A DNA stretch of 64,000 nt, from NCBI RefSeq assembly GCF_018263905.1, contig NZ_JAAFZU010000028.1, forward strand, positions 47,731 through 111,730, written 5' to 3'. Both the position numbers and the translations under genes were made by a program. Shown one piece after another: positions 18,118 through 27,485 of the stretch. Below the pieces are notes generated by a model. The model was not told the DNA's origin, did no database searches, and saw only the letters and a list, made by a program, of their open reading frames with translations. This DNA is from Loktanella sp. SALINAS62 (GTDB lineage Bacteria > Pseudomonadota > Alphaproteobacteria > Rhodobacterales > Rhodobacteraceae). Position 1 is the stretch's first letter; the number at the start of each line of letters is the position of its first letter.

Positions 18118-18821
18118 GCCTGCTTGCAACCCACGACTTGACCGCTGGTTACGGCGATTTCCAGGCGCTGTTCGGTGTCGACATCGCGCTGGACGAGGGC
18201 GAGACGATCGCAATCATCGGGGCGAACGGGGCAGGCAAGACCACCCTGATGCGGTCCATCGCAGGGGTTTTGCGGAACGCGCCCCAGATGGTGACGTTCG
18301 AGGGACGGCAGGTCGGCGCGCTGCCCGCGGACGAGATCGTAGGCCTAGGCATCGCGATGGTGCCCGAGGGGCGCAAACTGTTCCCGTCACTCAGCGTCGA
18401 AGAGAACCTTTTGATCGGGGCGCATGGGCGCAGCGGCAATGGTTACTGGTCCTTGCAGCGCATCTATGACCTGTTTCCGATCCTCAAGGAAAAGCGCAGG
18501 GTGCCCGGAACTTCGCTGTCTGGGGGGCAGCAACAGATGGTCGCCATCGGGCGCGCGTTGATAAGTAACCCCCGCGTGCTTCTATGCGACGAGATCAGCC
18601 TTGGCCTTGCGCCGGTCGTGATCCGCGACATCTACGCCGCCTTGCCGCAGATCCAGGAGGCGGGCGCTGCGGTGATCGTGGTTGAACAAGACATCGGTCA
18701 GGCGATGAAGGTCGCGGACCGCGTGCATTGCATGATGGAGGGGCGCGTGACGCTGAGCGGCGCGCCATCCGACCTGAGCCGCGATGCCATCCACAATGCC
18801 TATTTCGGAGCGGCGGCATGA
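18114..18821 (+). CDS. ABC transporter ATP-binding protein, LivF type
   Basis: A 235-residue ATPase. Walker A is GANGAGKTT, the signature is LSGGQQQMVAIGRAL, and Walker B is VLLCDEISLGLAP. The family feature VPEGRKLFPSLSVEENL is present. It overlaps both neighbours by four bases (ATGA), so the ATPases and the first permease are translated as a unit. It energises the import of the ligand captured by the binding protein at 16059. Confidence 0.9.
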   Translation: MSLLATHDLTAGYGDFQALFGVDIALDEGETIAIIGANGAGKTTLMRSIAGVLRNAPQMVTFEGRQVGALPADEIVGLGIAMVPEGRKLFPSLSVEENLLIGAHGRSGNGYWSLQRIYDLFPILKEKRRVPGTSLSGGQQQMVAIGRALISNPRVLLCDEISLGLAPVVIRDIYAALPQIQEAGAAVIVVEQDIGQAMKVADRVHCMMEGRVTLSGAPSDLSRDAIHNAYFGAAA

Positions 18822-19681
18822 TCTGGATCGACACAATTGCGCAGGGCATTCTTCTGGGCGGGCTCTACGCCCTGTTCGCCGCAGGATTGTCGCTGGTGTT
18901 CGGGATCATGCGGCTGGTGAACCTTGCGCATGGCGACCTGATCGTATTGGGCGCCTACCTGATTTTGCTCGTCGTCTCGATTCTCGGGATCAACCCGTTT
19001 CTTGCCGCCGCCATCGCGATGCCTGTTATGTTCGGCTTCGGATGGGTCTTGCAGCGCTTGGTCCTGAACCGGGTGCTGGGCGAGGATATCTTGCCGCCGC
19101 TTCTGGTAACCTTTGGGCTGTCCATCGTGCTACAAAACGCGCTTCTGGAGGGGTTTACGGCAGACAGCCAGCGGGTGCGCGCGGGCCCGCTTGAGACCGC
19201 ATCGGTCGATCTAGGTGCGGTCACGCTTGGCGTGATGCCGATGCTGACCTTCGCATCGGCTATCGTGGTGATCGTCGCGCTGAACCAGATCTTCTATCGC
19301 ACCGCTTTGGGGCGGGCGTTCCGCGCCACATCTGACGATCCGGTGACCGCCAGCCTGATGGGGATCAAGCCGGCAAGCGTCTTCGCGGTGGCCACCGGCA
19401 TTGCCATGATCGTGGTGACGATTGCGGCGCTTTACCTTGGAATGCGCTCCAACTTCGACCCCACAATCGGCCCCGCCCGACTGATCTACGCGTTCGAGGC
19501 GGTGATCATCGGGGGGCTTGGGTCGCTGTGGGGGACGCTGGTCGGTGGCATCATCATCGGCGTAGCGCAGACGGTCGGGGCTGCGATCAACCCCGAATGG
19601 CAGATCCTGGCGGGACATGTCGCCTTTCTGGTGGTGCTGCTGATCAAGCCGCGCGGGCTGTTCCCGCGCGCTTACGACTAG
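18818..19681 (+). CDS. ABC transporter permease, LivH type
   Basis: A 287-residue integral membrane protein with about eight hydrophobic segments. It begins IDTIAQGILLGGLYALFAAGLSLV and has the Liv-permease features GIMRLVNLAHGD near residue 30 and EAVIIGGLGSLWGTLVGG near the end. It forms half of the inner-membrane channel with the LivM-type permease downstream. The ATG at 18818 overlaps the previous stop. Confidence 0.9.
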   Translation: MIWIDTIAQGILLGGLYALFAAGLSLVFGIMRLVNLAHGDLIVLGAYLILLVVSILGINPFLAAAIAMPVMFGFGWVLQRLVLNRVLGEDILPPLLVTFGLSIVLQNALLEGFTADSQRVRAGPLETASVDLGAVTLGVMPMLTFASAIVVIVALNQIFYRTALGRAFRATSDDPVTASLMGIKPASVFAVATGIAMIVVTIAALYLGMRSNFDPTIGPARLIYAFEAVIIGGLGSLWGTLVGGIIIGVAQTVGAAINPEWQILAGHVAFLVVLLIKPRGLFPRAYD

Positions 19682-19691
19682 AGGGCTGAGC

Positions 19692-20744
19692 ATGATCCAG
19701 ACGCATACCTACACGGTGCAGACCAGAACGCCCGCCTCGCAACTGGCGGCAATCGGTGCAGCGATTCTGTTGATTGTGGCGGTTGCGGTCCCGCTGTTCG
19801 CCAGCCGCAGCCTGATCCAGGATCTGTTCTTCATCTTGACGATGCTGACATTGGCCCAGTTCTGGAACCTGCTGGCAGGATACGGCGGCCTTGTCAGCGT
19901 CGGGCAACAGGCCTTCGTCGGGCTTGGTGCCTACGCGCTGTTCGGGGCCGCGATCCTGTGGGGCATGGACCCGGTCGCCGCGTTGATGTTGTCTGGCATC
20001 GCCGCCGCCGTGGTCGCGGTGCCGACGGCTTTTTTCGCCTTTCGCCTGCAAGGCGCGTATTTTGCCATCGGAACCTGGGTCGTGGCAGAGGTCGTGCGGC
20101 TGAGCGTTGCGCAATGGAAGGCCGTCGGCGGCGGAACAGGTACATCGCTGCCGCCCGATGCGCGCGACTTCTGGGGCGTCGCAACGGTAGAGTCGCTGTT
20201 CGACGTGCGCGCCAGTGCCGCGCGCGACATCGTCACCTACTGGCTGGCACTGGCGCTGGCGGTTGTCACCGTTGGCGGCATCTACTGGCTGCTGCGCACC
20301 AAGCGCGGGCTGGCGCTTGCGGCAGTACGTGACAACATCGAGGCTGCGAAATCCGTGGGCGTGGACGCAGGTCGCATGAAATGGCTTGTCTTCATCGTAT
20401 CGGCCTTCGGCACCGGGGTCGCGGGCGGGCTAATCTACTTGCAAAAAGCAAGGATCAGCCCCGATGCCGCGTTCAGCGTCACCGACTGGACCGCCTATGT
20501 CATCTTCATCGTCGTGATCGGCGGGATCGGCACCATCGAAGGCCCGATCATCGGCGTCCTGGTGTTTTTCGCGCTACAAAGCCTGCTGGCTGATTTCGGA
20601 AGCTGGTACTTGATGGTTCTTGGCGGGCTCGGCATTCTCGTGATGCTGTTCGCGCCGCGCGGGCTTTGGGGCCTGATTTCCAACAAGACCGGGTTGCAAT
20701 TGTTCCCGATCCGGCGCCGCCTTTACCCAACACCGAAGAAATAG
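19692..20744 (+). CDS. ABC transporter permease, LivM type
   Basis: A 350-residue membrane protein. After a short cytoplasmic N-terminus it has repeated hydrophobic segments and the LivM features GLVSVGQQAFVGLGAYAL and FRLQGAYFAIGTWVVAEV, then VIGGIGTIEGPIIG near the C-terminus. It completes the importer with the LivH-type permease and the two ATPases. It is followed after 10 bases by the flavin monooxygenase, so transport and catabolism are one transcription unit. Confidence 0.9.
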   Translation: MIQTHTYTVQTRTPASQLAAIGAAILLIVAVAVPLFASRSLIQDLFFILTMLTLAQFWNLLAGYGGLVSVGQQAFVGLGAYALFGAAILWGMDPVAALMLSGIAAAVVAVPTAFFAFRLQGAYFAIGTWVVAEVVRLSVAQWKAVGGGTGTSLPPDARDFWGVATVESLFDVRASAARDIVTYWLALALAVVTVGGIYWLLRTKRGLALAAVRDNIEAAKSVGVDAGRMKWLVFIVSAFGTGVAGGLIYLQKARISPDAAFSVTDWTAYVIFIVVIGGIGTIEGPIIGVLVFFALQSLLADFGSWYLMVLGGLGILVMLFAPRGLWGLISNKTGLQLFPIRRRLYPTPKK

Positions 20745-20754
20745 GGAGGACACC

Positions 20755-22539
20755 ATGGCAGACATGGAAACCGACGTTCTGATCATTGGCACCGGGCCTG
20801 CCGGCTCTGCCAGTGCCGCCTTGCTGTCGACCTACGGCATCGAAAACATCGCCATCAACCGCTATCGCTGGCTCGCCAACACGCCGCGCGCGCACATCAC
20901 AAACCAGCGCACAATGGAGGTCTTGCGCGACCTTGGCCGCGATGTCGAGGCTGAGGCCTACCTGCACGCGACCGAGCAGGAGCTGATGGGCGAGAACGTG
21001 TTTTGCGAAAGCCTTGCCGGTGAAGAAATCGGCCGGATGAAAAGCTGGGGCACACATCCGATGTCGAAGGCGGAGCACCTGTTGTCGTCGCCCACATTCA
21101 TGAACGATCTGCCGCAGACCTTCATGGAACCGATCCTGTTCAAGACGGCCGCCAGTCGTGGCACCCAAGCCCGGATGAGCACGGAATACCTTAGCCATGT
21201 GCAGGATGCCGATGGCGTCACCACGACGGTGCGCGACCGACTGACGGGGCAGGACCTGACGATCCGGTCGAAATACCTGATCGGCGCGGATGGCGGCAAT
21301 TCACGTGTGGCCGAGAACGAGGCGCTGCCGATCGAAGGCAAAATGGGCGTCGGCGGGTCGATGAACATTCTGTTCCGGGCCGATTTGTCCCGCTTCGTCG
21401 CGCATCGCCCGTCTGTCCTTTACTGGGTGATGCAGCCCGGCGCGAACGTCGGCGGCATCGGAATGGGGCTGGTGCGGATGATCCGGCCCTGGAATGAATG
21501 GCTGATCGTCTGGGGCTACGACATCAACGAAGCGGCCCCCGACGTGACGCCCGCCTATGCGACCGAGGTCGCGCGCCAGTTGGTTGGCGATCCCGAGCTT
21601 GAGATCGAGTTGATCAGCGCTAGCACCTGGACGGTCAACAACGCCTATGCAACCAAGATGCAGAAGGGCCGTGTGTTCATTATGGGCGATGCCGCGCACC
21701 GGCATCCACCGTCCAACGGGCTCGGCTCCAACACATCGATCCAAGATGCGTTCAACCTGTGCTGGAAACTGGCCGCCGTGCTGAAAAGGCAGGCGGGTCC
21801 GGGGCTTCTGGACAGCTACACCGCAGAACGTGCGCCTGTCGCCAAACAGATCGTGACCCGCGCCAACCAGTCGATCGGAGAGTTCGGGCCGATCTTCGAT
21901 GCGCTTGGGCTGAGCGGGTCTGTCGACCCGGTAAAGATGCAGCAAAACATGGATGCTAGGACCGAAGCCAACAGCGCCGCCGAGAAGCAGCGCGCTGCGC
22001 TGCGGGACGCCATCGCCTTCAAGAAATACGAGTTTGACTGCCACGGAGTGGAGATGAACCAGCGATACGCTTCGGACGCGGTCGTGACGGATGGGCAGTT
22101 GGAGCCCGCTTTTTCAATGGACGAGGAACTGCATTACCATCCGACCACTTGGCCCGGCGCGCGCCTGCCACATGTCTGGGTCTTCACGCCAGAGGGCGAG
22201 AAGCTATCGACCCTTGATCTTGTCGGGCACGGGGCGTTTTCGCTGCTGACCGGGATAGGCGGCGAGGCTTGGGAGGACGCCGCGCGCATCGTGGGCGCAG
22301 AGCTCGGGCTATCGGTGAACGTCCACCTAATCGGGCCGCGTCGCAGGGTTCAGGACCACACCGGCGACTGGTCGCGCGCGTCTGAAGTGCGCGACAGCGG
22401 TTGCGTCCTTGTACGTCCCGATCACCACGTCGCATGGCGCACCGACGAGATGGTCGCCGACCCGACGACTGAATTGCGACGCGTTCTGACGGAAATCTTG
22501 CAACCAAGCGTACCAAGAAAAATGGAGGGTGCGGCATGA
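20755..22539 (+). CDS. FAD-dependent aromatic monooxygenase (TfdB/PcpB/phenol hydroxylase-like)
   Basis: A 594-residue flavoprotein hydroxylase. The FAD-binding GxGxxG is IIGTGPAGSASA at the N-terminus. The DG motif is KYLIGADGGNSRV, and the GD motif that contacts the ribityl phosphate is VFIMGDAAHRHPP, followed by NGLGSNTSIQDAFNLCWKLA. The length and the C-terminal thioredoxin-like part match the TfdB, PcpB and phenol 2-monooxygenase group, which add a hydroxyl ortho or para to a phenol using NAD(P)H and O2. A GGGAGG ribosome site precedes it and it overlaps the dioxygenase that follows. It would feed hydroxyquinol or a hydroquinone to the ring-cleavage enzymes. The precise phenol is unknown. 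Confidence 0.87.
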   Translation: MADMETDVLIIGTGPAGSASAALLSTYGIENIAINRYRWLANTPRAHITNQRTMEVLRDLGRDVEAEAYLHATEQELMGENVFCESLAGEEIGRMKSWGTHPMSKAEHLLSSPTFMNDLPQTFMEPILFKTAASRGTQARMSTEYLSHVQDADGVTTTVRDRLTGQDLTIRSKYLIGADGGNSRVAENEALPIEGKMGVGGSMNILFRADLSRFVAHRPSVLYWVMQPGANVGGIGMGLVRMIRPWNEWLIVWGYDINEAAPDVTPAYATEVARQLVGDPELEIELISASTWTVNNAYATKMQKGRVFIMGDAAHRHPPSNGLGSNTSIQDAFNLCWKLAAVLKRQAGPGLLDSYTAERAPVAKQIVTRANQSIGEFGPIFDALGLSGSVDPVKMQQNMDARTEANSAAEKQRAALRDAIAFKKYEFDCHGVEMNQRYASDAVVTDGQLEPAFSMDEELHYHPTTWPGARLPHVWVFTPEGEKLSTLDLVGHGAFSLLTGIGGEAWEDAARIVGAELGLSVNVHLIGPRRRVQDHTGDWSRASEVRDSGCVLVRPDHHVAWRTDEMVADPTTELRRVLTEILQPSVPRKMEGAA

Positions 22540-23420
22540 GCAACCAGACCGAACAGGGCTATTTCACCGAGGAGAACTCGGCCGAGGTGGTTGTCAGTCG
22601 TAATGCCAACGCGTCAGATGCACGCTTAGCCGAATTGATGGAGGCGATTACCCGCCACCTGCACGCCGCGGTCAAGGAAGTCGAACCGACGCAGGAGGAG
22701 TGGTTCAAGGCGATCATGTTCCTGACAGAGACCGGCCATAAATGTGATGACTGGAGGCAGGAATTCATTTTGTTGTCGGACGTGCTGGGCGTGTCGATGC
22801 TGGTCGATGCCATCAATAATCGCAAACCAAGCGGCGCATCGGAAAGCACCGTTCTGGGCCCGTTCCACGTGCCCGATGCACCTGAACGACCAATGGGAGC
22901 GGATATCTGTCTTGACGGCAAGGGCGACCGGATGCTGGTCAAGGGGCGCATTCTTGATACGGACGGGAACCCGATCGCAGGCGCCAGGATCGACGTCTGG
23001 CAGACCAATGACGACGGGTTCTACGACGTGCAACAAAAGGGCATCCAACCCGATTTCAACTTTCGCGGCGTGTTCCGCACCGGTGCGGACGGAGTGTATT
23101 GGTTCTGGGGGGCCAAGCCGAAATCCTATCCGATCCCCGACGATGGCCCTGTCGGCAAGATGCTAGCAGCCCTTGGGCGGCACCCCTACCGGCCCGCGCA
23201 TCTGCACTACATCATAGAGGCGGAGGGCTTCGAAACGCTTGTCACGCATATCTTCGACCCGCGGGACGAGTACATCCATTCCGACGCGGTCTTTGGCGTC
23301 AAGCAGTCCTTGATGGCGGAGTTCGAGCTGGTAGAAGACAAGGCCCGCATCGAAGCCAAGGGCGCGCAAGCGCCTTTCTTTGAGGTGAAACATGACTTCG
23401 TATTGGCAGGTACATCATGA
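22536..23420 (+). CDS. Hydroxyquinol 1,2-dioxygenase (intradiol)
   Basis: A 294-residue intradiol dioxygenase with all four Fe(III) ligands visible: Tyr in GFYDVQ, Tyr in KSYPIPDDGP, and the two His of RPAHLHY. The N-terminal helical domain (about 25-110) precedes the catalytic domain, which starts at STVLGPFHVPDAP. WQTNDDGFYDVQQ is the form usual for hydroxyquinol 1,2-dioxygenases. These open 1,2,4-trihydroxybenzene to maleylacetate, the substrate of the reductase at 14964. It overlaps the monooxygenase by four bases. It is clearly different from the ligand-poor homologue at 12488. Confidence 0.88.
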   Translation: MSNQTEQGYFTEENSAEVVVSRNANASDARLAELMEAITRHLHAAVKEVEPTQEEWFKAIMFLTETGHKCDDWRQEFILLSDVLGVSMLVDAINNRKPSGASESTVLGPFHVPDAPERPMGADICLDGKGDRMLVKGRILDTDGNPIAGARIDVWQTNDDGFYDVQQKGIQPDFNFRGVFRTGADGVYWFWGAKPKSYPIPDDGPVGKMLAALGRHPYRPAHLHYIIEAEGFETLVTHIFDPRDEYIHSDAVFGVKQSLMAEFELVEDKARIEAKGAQAPFFEVKHDFVLAGTS

Positions 23421-23637
23421 CCGGACCCTTGCCTGACTTTGACCTTTTTCTAGTCTGTCCAAATTTCCATTCGATGATCCATTGAAGGCATAAGGATGCT
23501 ACAATCACCGAGATGCGCAGGATGTTGGGGCGAAGCTGACAACAAACCGCAACGGCCCCAGGACGAGGTGTTTGTTCCCACGGTTTGATGGTGTGTTAAT
23601 AATCGTAAAAATCTGATCGATGATCGGAATGAACGGA
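23421..23637. other. Short stretch without recognisable genes
   Basis: Between the dioxygenase stop and the IS110 fragment no frame resembles a known product. The sequence is less GC-rich than the cluster and probably belongs to the mobile-element debris beside it. Confidence 0.4.
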
Positions 23638-23766
23638 TCAAGCTTCGGGCGGACAGACAAAGCATTTCGCCGATAGCTCACTTTCGAGCATAACCTTGCC
23701 TTTGACATCAAACACACAGATGGCACACGAGCGAGGTGACACATCCAAACCGGCAAAATATTCCAT
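23638..23766 (-). pseudogene. IS110-family transposase N-terminal fragment
   Basis: The minus frame from ATG 23766 reads EYFAGLDVSPRSCAICVFD, then GKVMLESELSAKC, the start of the DEDD domain of IS110-family transposases, where the Asp of GLDVS is the first catalytic acid. It stops after 42 codons. No remainder of the transposase is present nearby, so it is a remnant. GGGAG lies upstream of the ATG. Confidence 0.65.
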
Positions 23767-23860
23767 CAATCATCTCCCTTGTTCACTGTCTGACTGTGAT
23801 TTCAACGGGAGCTCGACCTCTGAATAGGGGCAGCCAAATTACGCGCGTAGCTTGTTCGAA

Positions 23861-25387
23861 TTACCGATGCCCGACCCAGCCGCGATCATCGGTGAAAGCA
23901 CGCGCGTCGGAGATTTGGGTAGGGATGTAGCCGCCTGACAACCGGACGAGAGGCTCAAGCGGACGGAGGGAAGCAGCGAAGAGAATATTGGTGCGGCCCG
24001 ACGTGTACACGTGACCCTGCACGGCCTTAACGTGGGGATAAAACTCCTGCAGGATGGCTTGGACGCCGCGCGCGAGGGGACCGTCGGGACGATCCAAAAG
24101 GTTCACATAGACTGGGCCGTCGACGATCTCACGCAGCCGGGCGAAGGTTTCACGCGTGACCAGATGCGCCGGGACCGAACCAGAGGAAAACGCATCCATC
24201 ACGACGGCGTCGAAGCGTCGATCTGTTTCATTCAGGTAGACCCGTCCGTCCGCATGAACGATTCCGAGCCGACCGTCTGCATCTACTGCCTCGGAAGCGT
24301 CATAGCCGGTCTGCGCGATCATCTCCGCGGCACGCGGCATGTGCATGCGCACCACGTCGGTCACCAAGGGATCTATTTCGACAACCCTTGCATTTGCGTC
24401 CGGTCGCGAAGCGAGCAGCTTGGTCGGCAGAGTGTAGCCGCCGCCGCCGATGAACAGAACCGATGCCTCAGGCCCCAGGTCGCGGTCCATGCGTTCCCAG
24501 ACCCACTCGGTATAGCTAAGCGCCAGGCCGACCGTGTCATCGTCGCCCTCTGCCGACGCGGGCCGCTCAGCGGCTTGCACTGTGCCGTCAGAAACAAGGC
24601 GCACCTCCGGACCTCGCTGGACGACGTGCAAGCATGACAGACCGGATTCGTATTGGCAGGCCGGGGACCCGGCGAGGCCGGCAAAGGCGACGAACCCCGC
24701 CGCTGCGACGATGACGCCGGGGTGGCCGGGCGGCCCGCCACGCACGAAAGGCAGGCAGAGCAGGGCTATGGCCCCACAGGCGGCGAAAGTAGCCGTCGAT
24801 CCGATCAGAGGCAGGGTCACGAACCCGGCGAGGATGGCCCCGAAGATCGCCCCGACCGACCCTGCGGCCAGCACGAAGCCCAGCGACGATCCCTCCCGGT
24901 CCGGTCGCGCCTCCATTGCGAGTTTTGCAAGCAAGGGTGACGGAAGCGTCACAAATACGGATGCTGGAAAGAACACGAGAAACACGCTCAGCAACATCCC
25001 ATCGGTGCCGCGCGCGCCCCAAGAATACACCAGACCGAGCACCGTTGGCGATACGGCCATCAGCACCGCCGTCGCGACAAGCGCGCTGCGGACATTGCCT
25101 AACGCAACGCTGCGAGGTCGGTCCGCCACGATTCCACCAAGGGCGCTGCCCAGAGAAAACCCGCCTAAAACTGTCGCGATCACAGTCGTCCAAGTCAGCA
25201 GCGATGTGCCAAAATAAGGGGCCAATACGCGGCCTGCGGCAATCTCGTAGGTCAGCCCCACGGCGGACAGAACGAGGATGAGAGCGATGGTGACTGAAAA
25301 GCGGATGGCGGCCTCCTTGTCGATTATTTGGGCGTGGATGAGCACGACTTCCCCCGCGCGAACCCATGAAGTAGCAGGATTTTCCAA
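23861..25387 (-). CDS. Membrane-fused spermidine synthase-like protein
   Basis: A 508-residue protein of two parts. Residues about 30-240 hold several hydrophobic segments in an MFS-like arrangement (VGLTYEIAAGRVLAPYFGTS, then GGFSLGSALGG). The second half is a spermidine-synthase-type Rossmann fold with the SAM-pocket glycine motif LFIGGGGYTLP, the acidic ARVVEIDPLV and DAVVMDAFSSGSVP. Proteins of this design are common in proteobacteria, but their substrate is mostly unproven. An aminopropyltransferase role is therefore not certain. It is a single gene flanked by IS110 and ATP-grasp debris. The start is uncertain; a downstream start nearer the first membrane segment is possible. Confidence 0.8.
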   Translation of the reverse strand: MENPATSWVRAGEVVLIHAQIIDKEAAIRFSVTIALILVLSAVGLTYEIAAGRVLAPYFGTSLLTWTTVIATVLGGFSLGSALGGIVADRPRSVALGNVRSALVATAVLMAVSPTVLGLVYSWGARGTDGMLLSVFLVFFPASVFVTLPSPLLAKLAMEARPDREGSSLGFVLAAGSVGAIFGAILAGFVTLPLIGSTATFAACGAIALLCLPFVRGGPPGHPGVIVAAAGFVAFAGLAGSPACQYESGLSCLHVVQRGPEVRLVSDGTVQAAERPASAEGDDDTVGLALSYTEWVWERMDRDLGPEASVLFIGGGGYTLPTKLLASRPDANARVVEIDPLVTDVVRMHMPRAAEMIAQTGYDASEAVDADGRLGIVHADGRVYLNETDRRFDAVVMDAFSSGSVPAHLVTRETFARLREIVDGPVYVNLLDRPDGPLARGVQAILQEFYPHVKAVQGHVYTSGRTNILFAASLRPLEPLVRLSGGYIPTQISDARAFTDDRGWVGHR

Positions 25388-25574
25388 AAATACATGTTTT
25401 GCCGGAACAAACTGGCAGATGAGAATCTTGCCAGTGTGCAGATGGGCAGGGCAACAACATGCAGTCTGTCTTCACAAACGTTGTGTATCCACGAAATACA
25501 AGAACTTCGCCCTCGACGGACTATCCTGAAAGGTCCGCTCGCCGGACCAGCTTCTTGCTGGGCACGTCTACTAG

Positions 25575-25964
25575 CGCCTCGTCGACGCAGCGGAGGGGTC
25601 GCAGGCCGTCGACCTACGCACGTCGTTGAAGGGCGGTGAGGTCCTCATCGTGATCAAGATGCGTCGGCCGCTGAAACGCCGCTTCGAGAACTATCAGGAT
25701 GGCTTGCGGTTTCACGAGCCCCAGGAGGTCTACTCGGTTGACGAACTCGACAAGCTGTCACGTTTCGCAGCCCGGCTCGGCCTCGACTTCGGCGAGGTGG
25801 ATGCTCTTCGCGACTGGGACGGGCGGCACTACGTCGTCGACGTCAACAACCGCCCCACCGGACCAGCCAAGGAGTTGCGCGAAGACCGGAAGCGGCGCGC
25901 ATTCGACCGGAGGGCCACCCGATTTGCCGTTCTCGTGGACGATATCAGGGCGGCCGCGGCATAG
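25575..25964 (+). pseudogene. C-terminal fragment of an ATP-grasp-like protein
   Basis: The frame is open from 25575, after a TAG, to the stop at 25964. It contains KGGEVLIVIKMRRPLKRRFE and FAARLGLDFGEVDALRD, then YVVDVNNRPTGPAKEL. The last part resembles the metal-binding end of ATP-grasp domains (D.NxxP). There is no N-terminal ATP-binding half and no ribosome site before the first ATG at 25626, so it is most likely the tail of a truncated gene. The family call is tentative. Confidence 0.45.
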
Positions 25965-26360
25965 GCAGACGCCCGGAGACGAGGGACGGCACTCGACAAC
26001 GCATGATCCTCCCCGTGCAAGATTTCGGCTCCACCCGACGAGGTATCGATCTTGCTCGTTAGCGTACGTTCAAATTGAATGGACATCCGTGCAAAGTGCA
26101 GCGAAAGCCTGCAATGTCCCGCATATCTGACACTGGCGATAAGCGCAGCGAATTCACACTTTCCACCCGCTCGCGTTCCGCAGCACGACCCCGTCCAGCG
26201 TTATCACGCCAGATCGGGCCGGTTGGCGATGTCGGCAAGAGAGCTGAAGCGCATCGCCAACACAGTTTGTCGATCCGCGAGGTGGCCAGTCTGATCATGG
26301 CGCGGGTCTGCTCATGCCAGCCTGACGATCAACCCGTGCAGCACGTCCGCGTCGAGCAGA
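25965..26360. other. Stretch without recognisable genes
   Basis: Between the ATP-grasp fragment and the antiporter gene no frame on either strand resembles a known product. The sequence may contain old transposase debris, but nothing can be supported. Confidence 0.4.
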
Positions 26361-27278
26361 TTATTGCGCGACATACACGTAGACGACATACAGGATCAGC
26401 AGGCCCACACCCAGACCGCGTCCGACAATCGGTCGCGTCAGCAGCAGAGCAGCGAACAGCACGGACGCCGCGATCATCACCGGCAGGTCGAACGTCAGGA
26501 ACCGCGCCTCGACGGGGATGGGCGCGATCAGCGCCGTGACGCCGAGGATGCCCAGCACGTTAAAGATGTTCGACCCCACGATGTTGCCGATCGCGATTTC
26601 GGACTGTTTGCGGAAGGCTGCGATGATCGAGGTCGCCAGTTCCGGCAACGACGTGCCCACCGCCACGATTGTCAGGCCGATAAACGCTTCGGAAAGGCCA
26701 AAGTCCCGCGCAATGTCTGTGGCACCCGTGACGAGGAAGCGCGCACCGAAGATCAGCACGACCAGACCGCCGACCACCCACAGGACAGACACCGGTATCG
26801 ACTTGGGCACCGCGCCGTCCACATCATCCTCGGCCGCATCACCCGGCTGCAGATAGGCCCAGACCAGATAGCCGATCAGGCCCGCCAGCAGTAGGAAACC
26901 CGTCAGCCGTCCCATCTGCCCGGTCACGAAAATCGGGACCAGCACCAATGCCGCCGCGATCATCACGCCTGTGTCCCGCTTCAGCGTGGCGCCCGACACG
27001 CGGATTGGCCAGACCAGACAGGTCAGGCCACCGATGAGCAGGATGTTGGCGATGTTCGATCCGACGATATTGCCGATGGCGATGGCCGGCACATCGTTCA
27101 GCGCCGCCTGCACCGATACCAGCAGCTCCGGCGTCGATGTGCCAAAGCCCACGACTGTCAGGCCGATCAGCAAAGATGACATGCCAAGCCGTTTGGCGAT
27201 GCCGACGCTGCCGCGCACCAGCGCTTCGCCGCCGAAGAAGAGGCCGATCAACCCGGCCACGATGTAGATGTAATCCAA
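26361..27278 (-). CDS. Calcium/sodium antiporter (CaCA superfamily, YrbG-like)
   Basis: About 305 residues. Two homologous halves each carry the alpha-repeat: GLTVVGFGTSTPELLVS in the first half and GLTIVAVGTSLPELATS in the second, each followed by AIGNIVGSNI. Ten hydrophobic segments are visible. These proteins exchange Na+ or H+ for Ca2+ across the inner membrane. The frame is open back to ATG 27443, but that would add 55 residues of non-membrane sequence. A TTG at 27278, after GGGGAAG, starts directly at the first membrane segment and gives the normal family length. The start is uncertain. It is monocistronic. Confidence 0.85.
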   Translation of the reverse strand: MDYIYIVAGLIGLFFGGEALVRGSVGIAKRLGMSSLLIGLTVVGFGTSTPELLVSVQAALNDVPAIAIGNIVGSNIANILLIGGLTCLVWPIRVSGATLKRDTGVMIAAALVLVPIFVTGQMGRLTGFLLLAGLIGYLVWAYLQPGDAAEDDVDGAVPKSIPVSVLWVVGGLVVLIFGARFLVTGATDIARDFGLSEAFIGLTIVAVGTSLPELATSIIAAFRKQSEIAIGNIVGSNIFNVLGILGVTALIAPIPVEARFLTFDLPVMIAASVLFAALLLTRPIVGRGLGVGLLILYVVYVYVAQ

Positions 27279-27485
27279 GACGCTTCCCCACTTGCCGACA
27301 CTGCCACTGCTGCTGCGCAGGTAGGTGTGCGATGGCAGTTTGAATAGTGATGCCGCAAAACTGTTCCGACGCTTGGCAGATATGTGCCAAAGGCGACATA
27401 GGACGGCTGCCTGACCGCTGAGCCCGCGCGCCATGTCGGCCAATCAGAAGGGGAGGGCAGGAGCTTAAATCACCCGGGAACCTGA

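Noticed and set aside
26059-26298. A 79-codon minus-strand frame in the gap before the antiporter
   Set aside because: No ribosome site or recognisable domain. It may be old transposase debris but cannot be supported.
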